In this document: positions 26,817-34,840 of the stretch, in pieces
How the letters are laid out: each line of letters opens with the position of its first letter
How positions within the stretch are numbered: the first letter of the stretch is position 1
Assembly (NCBI RefSeq): GCF_030505395.1
Contig: NZ_CP130044.1
Span: forward strand, 1 to 64,000
Source of the DNA: Asticcacaulis sp. ZE23SCel15
GTDB lineage: Bacteria; Pseudomonadota; Alphaproteobacteria; Caulobacterales; Caulobacteraceae
Direction of reading: 5' to 3'
Length of the DNA: 64,000 bases
The notes under the pieces: generated by a model
Seen by the model: the letters and a program-made list of their open reading frames with translations, nothing else
What the model was told of the DNA's origin: nothing
Databases searched by the model: none
Translations under genes and position numbers: made by a program

Positions 26817-28115
26817 ATGAACCATTTCGACTACAAAGACGGCGACATGTTCTGTGAGCAGGTTTCGCTCAAAGACCTGGCCGACCATATCGGCACGCCG
26901 CTTTATGTCTATTCATCCGCCACGCTGGAGCGCCACTATAAGGTGTTTGCGGGTGAACTGATCGATCAGCCGGAACTGCAAAGCCCCAAGGGTGAAGACC
27001 CGCTGATTGCCTTTGCGATGAAGTCGAACTCTAACCGCGCCGTCCTGCGCACTCTGGCCCGACTGGGCTGCGGGGCCGATACGGTGTCTGAGGGCGAAAT
27101 TCGCCGCGCCCTGGATGCCGGGATTGCCCCGGAAAAAATCGTCTTTTCCGGCGTGGGCAAGACAGACGCGGAAATGGCGTTTGCGCTTAAGGCGGGCATA
27201 TATCAGCTCAATGTCGAATCCCGGCCCGAACTGCTGCGTCTGTCGAAGGTCGCCGCCTCGCTGAATATGGTCGCCCCACTCGTCATCCGCATCAATCCGG
27301 GTGTCGGTGCGGGCGGTCACGCCAAGATCACCACCGGCGGCGCCAAGGATAAGTTTGGCGTGTCCGCTGCGGATGCCATCGCTCTCTATGCCGAGGCCGC
27401 GAGCGATCCGAATTTGGCGCCGCTTGGCATTGCCTGCCATATCGGCAGCCAGATTTCTGACCTCACGCCGATGCAGGCCGCTTTTGCGCGCATGAAATCA
27501 TGGGTGCTGGAACTGCGGGCCCAAGGCTTAAGCGTTGAACGGCTTGATCTGGGCGGCGGTTTGGGGGTGCCCTATTTCAACCAGCCCGCCCCGCCCTCGC
27601 CTGATGTCTTTGCCGAGATGGTAGCGCTCACCGTCGGTAATCTTGGGGTGCGTTATACCTTTGAGCCCGGCCGCCTGATCGCCGCCAACGCCGGGATCAT
27701 GCTGTCGCGTGTTATCCACGTTCATGAGCGTAAGGATTCCGGCCAGCAGTTCTTAGTGGTCGATGCCGCCATGAACGACCTGATGCGACCGGCCCTTTAT
27801 GACGCTTTTCATGATATCCGCCCGGTAACGCAAGTCACCGACGCCAAGACCTGCGTCTATGATGTGGTTGGCCCGGTGTGCGAAACCGGCGACACCTTTA
27901 CGCGCGACCGTAGCTTGCCCGAACTCAAAGCCGGGGATCTGGTCGCCTTCATGTCGGCGGGTGCTTACGGGGCGGTGATGGGAGGCGAATATAATTCGCG
28001 TCCACTCGCCCCGGAGGTGTTGGTGCGTGACGAAAAATGGGCAATAGTGCGCCCTAGGCCAAGCTATGAAGACATGCTGAAACGCGAAACCTTGCCGGAA
28101 TGGCTTGCGGACTAG
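26817..28115 (+). CDS. lysA: Diaminopimelate decarboxylase
   Basis: PLP-dependent decarboxylation of meso-diaminopimelate to lysine. It has 432 residues. The PLP lysine lies in AFAMKSNSNRAVL; other marks are HIGSQI, the phosphate-binding DLGGGLGVPY, EPGRLIAANAG, and the C-terminal CETGDTF and SAGAYGAVMGGEYNSRP. It lies 34 nt behind the lptM-like gene and is probably part of the argH operon. Confidence 0.98.
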   Translation: MNHFDYKDGDMFCEQVSLKDLADHIGTPLYVYSSATLERHYKVFAGELIDQPELQSPKGEDPLIAFAMKSNSNRAVLRTLARLGCGADTVSEGEIRRALDAGIAPEKIVFSGVGKTDAEMAFALKAGIYQLNVESRPELLRLSKVAASLNMVAPLVIRINPGVGAGGHAKITTGGAKDKFGVSAADAIALYAEAASDPNLAPLGIACHIGSQISDLTPMQAAFARMKSWVLELRAQGLSVERLDLGGGLGVPYFNQPAPPSPDVFAEMVALTVGNLGVRYTFEPGRLIAANAGIMLSRVIHVHERKDSGQQFLVVDAAMNDLMRPALYDAFHDIRPVTQVTDAKTCVYDVVGPVCETGDTFTRDRSLPELKAGDLVAFMSAGAYGAVMGGEYNSRPLAPEVLVRDEKWAIVRPRPSYEDMLKRETLPEWLAD

Positions 28116-28150
28116 GCAATTAGGCCAGAGAACTGGACTGGGGGGACCGG

Positions 28151-28720
28151 ATGAAACTGCAACGACCATCGCGATTTTCCGATCACGGTCGGGCCATGAC
28201 GGGGACGGAATGGGTCATGATCTGGGAGCGGATACTGCCCGCCCTCGCCCCAATTGTCGTAAGTGCCGCCCTGATCGCCGTTGCCGGTCAGTGGGGCCTG
28301 TTTGCACTTTTGGTACCTTTGGCCCACGCCGGGGTTCTGGCAGGTATTGTGATCGTGACGCTGCTGTTTGTCATACGCGGCCTTATGGGGTTTAAGCGCC
28401 CGACCTTTCAGGAAATCATCGCCCGTCTGGCGCTCGATAACGGCTATGAGTACCATACGGTCTTAGGCATGCGGCATCTTAAGGTCCATCCGAAGTTAAA
28501 GGTGGCCAAGCCCAAGGCCGGACTGGCCCAGGGCGATCCAATGGCCCTGCGCTTTGTGGCCGCATTGGCCGCTGTACTGGGGTTCCTGATTATCGGGCCG
28601 GTATCGATTAACCAGGTCAGCGCGGCCTTTAACCCTTTCCTTAAGGATCGCCCGCCCGCCCCAGCCGTGATTATAGCGGTATCCCAGAACCTGATGGGCC
28701 ATTTCACCCCGAACGGTTAA
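28151..28720 (+). CDS. Shortened DUF4175 (TIGR02302-like) membrane protein
   Basis: A 189-residue protein with three hydrophobic segments (about 30-50, 55-77 and 132-152). WERILPALAPIVV and DPMALRFVAALAAVLGFLIIGP resemble the N-terminal membrane part of the large DUF4175/TIGR02302 proteins often found after lysA in alphaproteobacteria. Those proteins continue for several hundred residues into a periplasmic and coiled-coil region. Here the frame stops about where that would start, and the next gene follows after only 83 nt. It may be a truncated remnant or a minimal form that keeps its membrane anchor. Confidence 0.6.
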   Translation: MKLQRPSRFSDHGRAMTGTEWVMIWERILPALAPIVVSAALIAVAGQWGLFALLVPLAHAGVLAGIVIVTLLFVIRGLMGFKRPTFQEIIARLALDNGYEYHTVLGMRHLKVHPKLKVAKPKAGLAQGDPMALRFVAALAAVLGFLIIGPVSINQVSAAFNPFLKDRPPAPAVIIAVSQNLMGHFTPNG

Positions 28721-28750
28721 CCCTGTGGCTTAAGATTTAAGCAATGACCC

Positions 28751-28759
28751 TGTGGATAA
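28751..28759 (-). promoter_or_regulatory. Perfect DnaA-box sequence
   Basis: TGTGGATAA (TTATCCACA on the minus strand) matches the strongest DnaA-box consensus. It is isolated, in the 83-nt gap before the thermonuclease-like gene. Close by, CCCTGTGG occurs twice. A single 9-mer can easily be chance. Confidence 0.25.
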
Positions 28760-28803
28760 TCTGATTGCTGGCCACATAGGGTCTGTCTGCATCCGATTGT
28801 TTT

Positions 28804-29358
28804 ATGACCAAATTTGAATTGGCCGCGCGCCGGTCAAACCGTCCGAAAATCAGCCGCACCGTCCTCAGCACCGCCCTGTTGTGGGTGGCACTGATCGTGG
28901 TCGGCGTCATCATTTACGATAAGACCTTTCCAGCCCCCGCCCCTGCCGAAGCCGCCGCAGCTCAATCCACCCTACAGGGCCGCGCCACCGCCATAGACGG
29001 CGACGGACTGAAAATCGGTGACCACGAAATCCGCCTGCATGGCATCGACGCCTTTGAATATGATCAGACCTGCGGACTTTACGCCTGCGGTCAGGCCTCC
29101 AAAGCCCATCTGGCGCAATTGATCGCGGATCAGGCCATCACCTGCTGGGCCCGCGATACCGATCGCTATGGCCGGATCGTCGCCATCTGCAAGGCGGGAA
29201 GTAAGGATATCGGTGCCGAGCAGGTCAGATCAGGGCTGGCGCTGGCCTATAGCCGCTATTCAGATATATACGTCCCGCTGGAAAAAGCCGCCCGCGATCA
29301 ACGCCGTGGTGCTTGGGCCTACGGTTTCAGCCGCCCGGAAAACCACCGGCATAATTAG
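28804..29358 (+). CDS. Membrane-anchored thermonuclease-family protein (SNase-like)
   Basis: A 184-residue protein with an N-terminal membrane helix (about 20-42) and a staphylococcal-nuclease-like OB fold (GRATAIDGDGLKIGDHEIRLHGIDAFE, RYGRIVAICKAGSKDIG, ARDQRRGAW). Four cysteines in the domain (TCGLYACGQ, TCWARD, AICKAG) suggest disulfides outside the cytoplasm. The catalytic set (IRLHGID with Arg, then RYGR) looks intact, but nuclease activity is an inference. The stop overlaps the convergent phosphoribosyltransferase stop by 4 nt. Confidence 0.85.
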   Translation: MTKFELAARRSNRPKISRTVLSTALLWVALIVVGVIIYDKTFPAPAPAEAAAAQSTLQGRATAIDGDGLKIGDHEIRLHGIDAFEYDQTCGLYACGQASKAHLAQLIADQAITCWARDTDRYGRIVAICKAGSKDIGAEQVRSGLALAYSRYSDIYVPLEKAARDQRRGAWAYGFSRPENHRHN

Positions 29359-29870
29359 TCCAGAGCGCCGATATAGGGCAGACCACGCATTTTCGCGCCG
29401 TCATCAAGGCCGTAACCGACCAGATAACGCAGCGGCGCTTCCCAGCCGACCACATCGGCTTCGATAGAACGGGCGACCGGCTTTTGAGCCATGACAGCGA
29501 TAATGACTTCACTGGCCCCGGCGCGCAGCACATGGTCGCGCGCGAATTTCAATGACGCACCGGTATCAAGCACATCGTCCATCAGCAGTACCTGCTTGCC
29601 CTGCACCGGGCGCTGCAAATCGGCCCTCAGCAGCAGTTCCCCGCTTTCACGGCCATCGCCATAGGACGATAGCCACAGGGCATCAAAACTCAGGTCAACC
29701 CCAAGCCGCGCCAGTGCCCGCGTCAGATCGGCGGTGAACCACAACCCGCCGGTCAGCAGGCAAATCCCCACACAGTCGGGCTTCAGACGCAGGGCCAAGG
29801 CTTGCGCTACGCGCTCAACGCAGGCGGCGATTTCAGCTTCGCTTAACAGAACGGTTGTTGCTGCGGTCAT
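29355..29870 (-). CDS. Hypoxanthine phosphoribosyltransferase-type enzyme
   Basis: Purine salvage enzyme that joins a purine base to PRPP. It has 171 residues. The PRPP loop is VLLMDDVLDTGASLKF; KPVARSIEADVVGWEAPLRYLVGYGLDDG fits the base-binding and C-terminal region of HPRTs. It lies 8 nt downstream of the zinc-ribbon protein gene on the same strand, so the pair may be cotranscribed. Base preference cannot be told from sequence alone. Confidence 0.88.
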   Translation of the reverse strand: MTAATTVLLSEAEIAACVERVAQALALRLKPDCVGICLLTGGLWFTADLTRALARLGVDLSFDALWLSSYGDGRESGELLLRADLQRPVQGKQVLLMDDVLDTGASLKFARDHVLRAGASEVIIAVMAQKPVARSIEADVVGWEAPLRYLVGYGLDDGAKMRGLPYIGALD

Positions 29871-29878
29871 GGGGCTAC

Positions 29879-30844
29879 TCAGTGATGCGGGGTCGTTTTA
29901 AGCGGCGGTGGCGCATGGCCGTCACCGCCTGAAGACAAGGCCGGTTTCAGGGCAGGCTCATCGTGCGCCTCTGCCGTCGGTTCATGACCAGAATCCGCAG
30001 ACACGGCATGCGGATCAGCGGCTTGCTGGGCATGGTCAGCCGCTGCGGGGGCATGATCGGCGGGCTCTTCGCCGTGGCCGTCCGCCGGAACCGCATGGTC
30101 ATCCGTTTTATGGCTGGCCGAGGCGTGTTGCGTAGACTTGGTCTTTCCTTGGGCCTTCATCGCGACCAGATCGAACATCAGTTCCACCGATGCGGCCATA
30201 TTTTTGGCATCCGGCACATCGAACACCAGAGTCCGTGTTTCATTGGGTGCCACCACCAGCCCGTTCGATGGCACCAGAATGGTTGAGACCGTGCGGTTCT
30301 CAGCATCCAGAATCGTGGCCTTGACCGGTGGCACGGGGGTGTCTTCATCGCGCAGGTTTTTCACCTCGGCATGGACGCTGACCACAAAGCGCCCGCCCTT
30401 AAACGACGGCTCGACCTTATAGTTGACGAACTCCAGACCCGCCGCATTGACCTTCAGACCGGCCATCGCATAGGCATTGGCCACTCCCGGAAAGGCGCGC
30501 ACAATATCGACCCGCAGAAAATAGCTTAAGCCCAAAATAGCGACAAACACGGCGGCAAGCCCGCCCCAGATCATGCCCTGCGTCGCCAGCGCCTGAGCGC
30601 GTTTTTTATCGACCAGCATGGTGCGGTAAAGCTTAGGCAACTCTTTGGCCTTGACCTCAGCCGGTTTTTTGTCGGCCGGTTTGGGATCTGCCGCCGCACT
30701 CAAGGGCAACTCAATAGGCTCTTCCGGCTTTTGGGCATGCCACATGGTCTTGCAGGCCGCGCAGCGTACATTGCGCCCGGCCGCACCTAAGCTGGCCTCG
30801 GCGATCTCATAGCTGGTCGCACAATTGGGACAGGTGAGAATCAT
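29879..30844 (-). CDS. MJ0042-type zinc-ribbon membrane protein with His-rich tail
   Basis: A 321-residue protein. The N-terminal zinc ribbon uses C5-x2-C8 and C28-x2-C31 (TCPNCATSYEI, VRCAACKTMW). A basic linker and one membrane helix (about 88-110) lead to a DUF3426-like beta domain (about 125-240). The last ~75 residues are disordered with more than a dozen histidines in DHA, HGEE and HAP clusters, ending HH. The tail could bind metal or be a flexible spacer. It is divergent from ftsE. Confidence 0.82.
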   Translation of the reverse strand: MILTCPNCATSYEIAEASLGAAGRNVRCAACKTMWHAQKPEEPIELPLSAAADPKPADKKPAEVKAKELPKLYRTMLVDKKRAQALATQGMIWGGLAAVFVAILGLSYFLRVDIVRAFPGVANAYAMAGLKVNAAGLEFVNYKVEPSFKGGRFVVSVHAEVKNLRDEDTPVPPVKATILDAENRTVSTILVPSNGLVVAPNETRTLVFDVPDAKNMAASVELMFDLVAMKAQGKTKSTQHASASHKTDDHAVPADGHGEEPADHAPAAADHAQQAADPHAVSADSGHEPTAEAHDEPALKPALSSGGDGHAPPPLKTTPHH

Positions 30845-30940
30845 TTAAGCAGAATCAATTCTGGCGAATCGCCAGATAAAGCCCATATTAATACCTGTCC
30901 GTTTTATGCTTCGGAAACCCTTAACAAGTGATCAAGCCCG

Positions 30941-31732
30941 TTGCGCCAATATGCCCCGTCTGCCCCGCCCGATAGCGCTGATGAACAGGCGATTCTGTCG
31001 TTCATCGACGTCAGTCTGGGGTACGGGCGCGACGCCAAAATCAGCCGCGACCCCAATCAGTTCATCCTGAAATCCCTTAATTTTCAAATCGCTGCGGGCT
31101 CGTTTCATTTTCTGACCGGCCCATCGGGCGCGGGTAAAACCTCCCTGCTCAAGATGATCTATCTGGCCCAGCAACCCAGTGCCGGGCAGATTTTACTTAT
31201 GGGCGAAAAAATTAACCCTGATAACCGCGATCAGCGCACGCGCCTGCGCCGGCGACTAGGGGTGGTGTTTCAGGAGTTCCGGCTTCTGGATCATCTCAAT
31301 GTGTTTGATAATGCCGCTCTGCCGCTGGTGGTCACCGGCGCCAAACCGCGTGAATATAGTAGCGATGTTACCGAACTTCTGACCTGGGTCGGCCTCAAGA
31401 ACCACCTGCACCTGATGCCGCCGGTGCTGTCAGGTGGCGAGAAACAACGGCTGGCCATTGCGCGTGCGGTGGTGCATCGCCCGACGCTGATTCTGGCCGA
31501 TGAGCCAACCGGCAATATCGACTACGCCATGGGTCTGCGCATCATGCGGTTGTTAATCGAGCTTAACCGGTTGGGCGCGACGGTAATCTTTGCGACCCAC
31601 GATGAGAGCCTCATTCAGGCGTCAGGTATGCCGGTGTTGGAACTGCGCCACGGCAATATCCATAAGCGCGACTTAAGCCGCGACCTGTCGGCGCGCCTGC
31701 AACCGGGCCATACACCGGAGCCTAAAGCATGA
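30941..31732 (+). CDS. ftsE: Cell-division ATP-binding protein FtsE
   Basis: ATPase of the FtsEX complex, which couples septal assembly to peptidoglycan hydrolase activation. It has 263 residues. Walker A is GPSGAGKT (60-67), the Q-loop is VFQEFRLL, the ABC signature is LSGGEKQR (163-170) and Walker B is LILADEPTG. About 40 N-terminal residues precede the usual start; TTG 30941 is the first available start after an in-frame stop, and no ATG occurs before the Walker A motif. The stop overlaps the ftsX start by 4 nt. Confidence 0.95.
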   Translation: MRQYAPSAPPDSADEQAILSFIDVSLGYGRDAKISRDPNQFILKSLNFQIAAGSFHFLTGPSGAGKTSLLKMIYLAQQPSAGQILLMGEKINPDNRDQRTRLRRRLGVVFQEFRLLDHLNVFDNAALPLVVTGAKPREYSSDVTELLTWVGLKNHLHLMPPVLSGGEKQRLAIARAVVHRPTLILADEPTGNIDYAMGLRIMRLLIELNRLGATVIFATHDESLIQASGMPVLELRHGNIHKRDLSRDLSARLQPGHTPEPKA

Positions 31733-32658
31733 TCCGCGTGTTGCGCCGTAAGAAAATTAAACCATCCGTAGACACCTTCCCCGGCATTGTCCGGGCCGAC
31801 CTGTTGCCGGCCGAAGACACTCGCGAAGTGTCACTGCACTTTGTCATCGCCGTCCTGTGTTTCATCGCCTGCCTGTCGGCGATTGTCGCTATGGCGTCTG
31901 ACCGGGCAGCGCAAGGCTGGGCCCGCGACCTGCGCGCCGAAGTGACCGTGCAGGTGCGCCCGTCAGGCTTAGAGACCGGGGCCATGGCCGCCGCCAAGGC
32001 CGCTGAGATCCTGGGCGGCGTCAAGGGCGTCGAGGAAGCCGCGGCCCTTGAGCCTGAACGTGCCCGCGAGCTGATCAAGCCGTGGCTGGGCGATGTGGTA
32101 CTGGATGACCTGCCCGTGCCCAACCTGGTCGAGGTCCGGCTGGATAAGGACAACCCCGCCACTGCCATCGATATCATGAGTGCGCTTACCGCCCGTGACA
32201 TTGACGCCAGCCTTGATGACCATTCGACCTGGCTTAAGGATATCGAGCAAGCGGCCCTGATTATCCGGCTGATATCATTTGCAGTTTTCACGATTGTCGC
32301 GGTGGCCACGGGTGCGGTCGTCAGCTTTGCTACCCGCGCCGGATTGACTACGCGATCAGACATTATCGAAATTTTGAGCCTGTGCGGCGCGTCCGATGGC
32401 TTTATCGCCCAGCGGTTTCAGTACCGCTTTATGAGCCTTGCCGTAACCTCCGGCCTGATGGGAGCGGCGGCGGCGGGTTTAGTCACAGTGATCATCAAAC
32501 TGATCTCCCCGTCACAAAGCTTTGCCTTAGCCCTTCCCTTTTCGTGGTTAGACCTGTTAATATTAATACCGTGTCCGTTGCTGGTGGCGTTGATTTCCGC
32601 CACAACCGCACGCATGGTGACGTTGCGACTATTGGGGGGAGCACATGAAAAAGCGTAA
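31729..32658 (+). CDS. ftsX: Cell-division membrane protein FtsX
   Basis: Membrane partner of FtsE, 309 residues. A cytoplasmic N-terminus is followed by TM1 (about 38-58), an extracytoplasmic loop with the usual VTVQVRP strand and predicted coiled region, and three further helices (about 185-205, 228-255 and 272-295). EILSLCGASDGFIAQRFQYRF is the cytoplasmic loop that contacts FtsE. It overlaps ftsE by 4 nt and the YdcF-like gene by 14 nt, so all are translationally linked. Confidence 0.93.
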   Translation: MIRVLRRKKIKPSVDTFPGIVRADLLPAEDTREVSLHFVIAVLCFIACLSAIVAMASDRAAQGWARDLRAEVTVQVRPSGLETGAMAAAKAAEILGGVKGVEEAAALEPERARELIKPWLGDVVLDDLPVPNLVEVRLDKDNPATAIDIMSALTARDIDASLDDHSTWLKDIEQAALIIRLISFAVFTIVAVATGAVVSFATRAGLTTRSDIIEILSLCGASDGFIAQRFQYRFMSLAVTSGLMGAAAAGLVTVIIKLISPSQSFALALPFSWLDLLILIPCPLLVALISATTARMVTLRLLGGAHEKA

Positions 32659-33301
32659 AATTATGCTGGCTGTCCTCAGCCTGATCCTGTTGTGGGTGGC
32701 AGGTCTGTTTTTCTTTGCTGACCGCGTGATCGATTCGACACCCGCCACTGAGCCTGAAGACAAGGCTGACGCGATTGTGGCCCTGACCGGCGCATCCGAC
32801 ATGCGCATCCGCGAAGGCATGAGGCTGCTGGAACGGCGCAAAGGTGAGCGCCTGCTGATTTCAGGGGTCAACAAAGAGGTGCGTCGCCCCGAACTGCTGC
32901 CGGTTACCGATGGCTCAAAGCGGCTATATGATTGCTGCGTTGATCTGGGCTTTGATGCGGTTGATACGGTCGGCAATGCGGCGGAAATCGCCGCCTGGGC
33001 ACGGGCCAAGGACTATGATGACCTGATCGTGGTCACTTCAGACTACCATATGCCGCGTAGCTTGCTTGAGATCAAGCAAGCCCTGCCCGAAGCCACCCTG
33101 CACGCCTACCCGGTGGCCACACCGTCGCTGGATGCGCGGGCCTGGTGGAAATCGACGTCGGGGTCACGGGTTCTGGTGATCGAATATTGCAAATATCTCG
33201 CCATACTGGGGCGAAATCTGGTAGGGAGTGTCGCTTCGCTTTTCGGTAAGGATAAGGATGCCGAAAGCCCTGCCTCAGCCCCGGAGACCTCTAAAAAGTG
33301 A
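32645..33301 (+). CDS. YdcF / ElyC-like DUF218 protein
   Basis: A 218-residue inner-membrane-anchored protein. An N-terminal helix (about 5-24) is followed by a DUF218 domain with DAIVALTGASDMRIREGMRLLE, RLLISGVN, and VVTSDYHMPRSLLE, which carry the conserved acidic and His residues. Relatives (ElyC, SanA) affect envelope integrity and peptidoglycan precursor recycling. Overlap with ftsX (14 nt) and plsC (4 nt) supports a cell-envelope operon. Confidence 0.87.
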   Translation: MKKRKIMLAVLSLILLWVAGLFFFADRVIDSTPATEPEDKADAIVALTGASDMRIREGMRLLERRKGERLLISGVNKEVRRPELLPVTDGSKRLYDCCVDLGFDAVDTVGNAAEIAAWARAKDYDDLIVVTSDYHMPRSLLEIKQALPEATLHAYPVATPSLDARAWWKSTSGSRVLVIEYCKYLAILGRNLVGSVASLFGKDKDAESPASAPETSKK

Positions 33302-34032
33302 GCGCCTTACGTAATTTAGCGTTTCAGATCTGGCTGTACGGCATGATCTTTCTGGTCGGTTTCGGCCTCTCCCCCCTGCTGCTGCTGCCGCGCAAGATGG
33401 TCATGGCAATTATTCGCGGCTGGGCGCGTGGTGTGATTTGGGGGCTTAAGGTCATTTCCGGCGTGAAGGTCGAGTTTCGCGGCCTTGAACATGCCCCGCA
33501 AGGTTCGGCCCTGATTGCCGGCAAGCACATGAGCATGCTCGATACCATAGCACCGTTTCTGGTCTTGCCCGACACCTGCTTTGTGCTCAAAAAAGAACTA
33601 ACGAGAATGCCGTTTTTCGGCTGGTACATGTGGCGTGCTCATATGATCCCGATCAAGCGCGAAGACGCCGCCAAGGCGCTGAAATCCATGCTGGTCATGG
33701 CCAAAGAACGCCTGCGTGAACAGCGTCAGATCGTCATCTTCCCCGAAGGTACGCGCACGGAAGTGGGCGAAGACCCGACTTATAAGCCCGGCGTGGCCGC
33801 CATTTACCGCGATCTGGAGGCACCGTGCTATCTGATGGCCACCAATTCCGGCCAGTGCTGGCCCGCCCACGGCATCAGACGCTATCCCGGCACGGTGGTT
33901 TATGAATTTCTGCCGCCACTGCCCGCCGGTATGAAGCGCGCCGAGTTTATGAGTGCGGTGCGTGAGCGGATCGAGACCGCCTCAAACGCCCTGATGGCGG
34001 AAAATAGCAGCAAGCAAGCCGTTAGCGATTAA
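33298..34032 (+). CDS. plsC: 1-acyl-sn-glycerol-3-phosphate acyltransferase
   Basis: Makes phosphatidic acid by acylating the sn-2 position of lysophosphatidate at the inner membrane. It has 244 residues with an N-terminal membrane helix. The catalytic H-x4-D is in KHMSMLDT, and the glycerophosphate-binding motif is FPEGTRTE. It starts with GTG inside the overlap GTGA with the YdcF-like stop. It is the last gene of the ftsEX operon. Confidence 0.94.
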   Translation: MSALRNLAFQIWLYGMIFLVGFGLSPLLLLPRKMVMAIIRGWARGVIWGLKVISGVKVEFRGLEHAPQGSALIAGKHMSMLDTIAPFLVLPDTCFVLKKELTRMPFFGWYMWRAHMIPIKREDAAKALKSMLVMAKERLREQRQIVIFPEGTRTEVGEDPTYKPGVAAIYRDLEAPCYLMATNSGQCWPAHGIRRYPGTVVYEFLPPLPAGMKRAEFMSAVRERIETASNALMAENSSKQAVSD

Positions 34033-34134
34033 CTGTCTTTTTCTACCGCCTCATTACCGCAGCGCAGCATGACACTTATCGATCCTTTATAACACCTGTG
34101 GTACGGTATCATTCTGCCTTTTTGTGTTTGTGAT

Positions 34135-34141
34135 AAGGAGG
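34135..34141 (+). promoter_or_regulatory. Strong Shine-Dalgarno fixing a GTG start
   Basis: AAGGAGG lies 6 nt before GTG 34148. It shows that the small gene begins there and not at the ATG 24 nt upstream, which lies in front of the ribosome site. Confidence 0.85.
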
Positions 34142-34147
34142 ATCGCT

Positions 34148-34369
34148 GTGAGCCAGCCATTGTCGGAAGACGACAAACGCGCCCTGTTTGAAAAGCTTGA
34201 CCGCGTTATGGACGAACTCGGAACCCGCCCGGTCGAATATAACCGCGCCTGCGTCTATGTTGAGGCACTGATCGGCGAACGCGCCGGCGACAGCGATGAC
34301 GCCAGCGAGTTGATCACTATGACGGAACGCGAAATTGCCGGGATACTGTCCCGGCCTCACGCCGCCTGA
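34148..34369 (+). CDS. Small acidic helical protein, unknown
   Basis: A 73-residue cytosolic protein, acidic, predicted almost all helix (SEDDKRALFEKLDRVMDELG; YNRACVYVEALIGERAG; ITMTEREIAGILSRP). It starts at GTG behind an excellent AAGGAGG. No signal peptide or motif. It follows plsC after 115 nt and so probably has its own promoter. I do not recognise it. Confidence 0.7.
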   Translation: MSQPLSEDDKRALFEKLDRVMDELGTRPVEYNRACVYVEALIGERAGDSDDASELITMTEREIAGILSRPHAA

Positions 34370-34412
34370 TATTTTAAGGCTTACACATCTTTCGCATAGC
34401 TATGCGGGTGTC

Positions 34413-34517
34413 TTAGCGATGCTCGTGGTCCTGCATCCAGGGAAGCACTACGAACGCTACGAAACACGCAAGCATTATCGCGGTGGCGGTTAAGCCTACG
34501 AACACTTCCATTTTCAT
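34413..34517 (-). CDS. Single-helix membrane micro-protein
   Basis: A 34-codon frame (MKMEVFVGLTATAIMLACFV, then AFVVLPWMQDHEHR). One strongly hydrophobic helix of about 21 residues is followed by a short polar tail with two histidines. A second ATG (34511) has AGGA 5 nt upstream and would give 32 residues. The compact form resembles the small single-helix subunits of membrane complexes, but I cannot match it to a named one. It is convergent with the 73-residue gene. Confidence 0.5.
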   Translation of the reverse strand: MKMEVFVGLTATAIMLACFVAFVVLPWMQDHEHR

Positions 34518-34611
34518 CCTGCCCTAATTGGAATGAGAAATCTTAAGCGTACTATATTGCCGCCCCGGATTCATTCGCCCCACAGGTTTCACCGGGGCCT
34601 TATATAAAAAG

Positions 34612-34626
34612 TTAATAAATTCTTAA
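34612..34626. promoter_or_regulatory. Candidate CtrA-binding site
   Basis: TTAA-TAAATTC-TTAA matches the full CtrA consensus TTAA-N7-TTAA known from Caulobacter. It lies 215 nt upstream of the GGDEF-EAL start codon in an AT-rich stretch. AT-richness raises the chance of a random match. Confidence 0.45.
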
Positions 34627-34628
34627 TT

Positions 34629-34646
34629 CGATAGCAAGCGCTATCG
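34629..34646. promoter_or_regulatory. Dyad adjacent to the CtrA-like site
   Basis: CGATAGC-AAGC-GCTATCG is a perfect 7-bp dyad with 4-nt spacer, 2 nt from the CtrA-like box. It could be an operator or a small hairpin. Confidence 0.4.
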
Positions 34647-34840
34647 TATCACAAATCATTGTGGCGCTGCGGTAGGGCAAAAATGACACGAAATTCTCTT
34701 ATTTGGCGAATTATTACCCCTCGGAAAGTCAAAAACCCTTAACGAAGTATAATGGTTTGCTCGCTAAGGTCGAAGTTTAAGTAAAATCCAATCGGCGCTA
34801 AGACCGGGACAACCTATAACCAGCCCATAAGGCGGACTTC

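Larger units (their letters stand above)
34518..34840. other. 323-nt regulatory region upstream of the GGDEF-EAL gene
   Basis: No credible gene. It is AT-rich between 34600 and 34800 and holds the candidate CtrA box (34612-34626) and an 18-nt dyad (34629-34646). The rest is presumably promoter and 5' leader of the GGDEF-EAL gene, and promoter of the micro-protein on the other strand. Confidence 0.55.
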
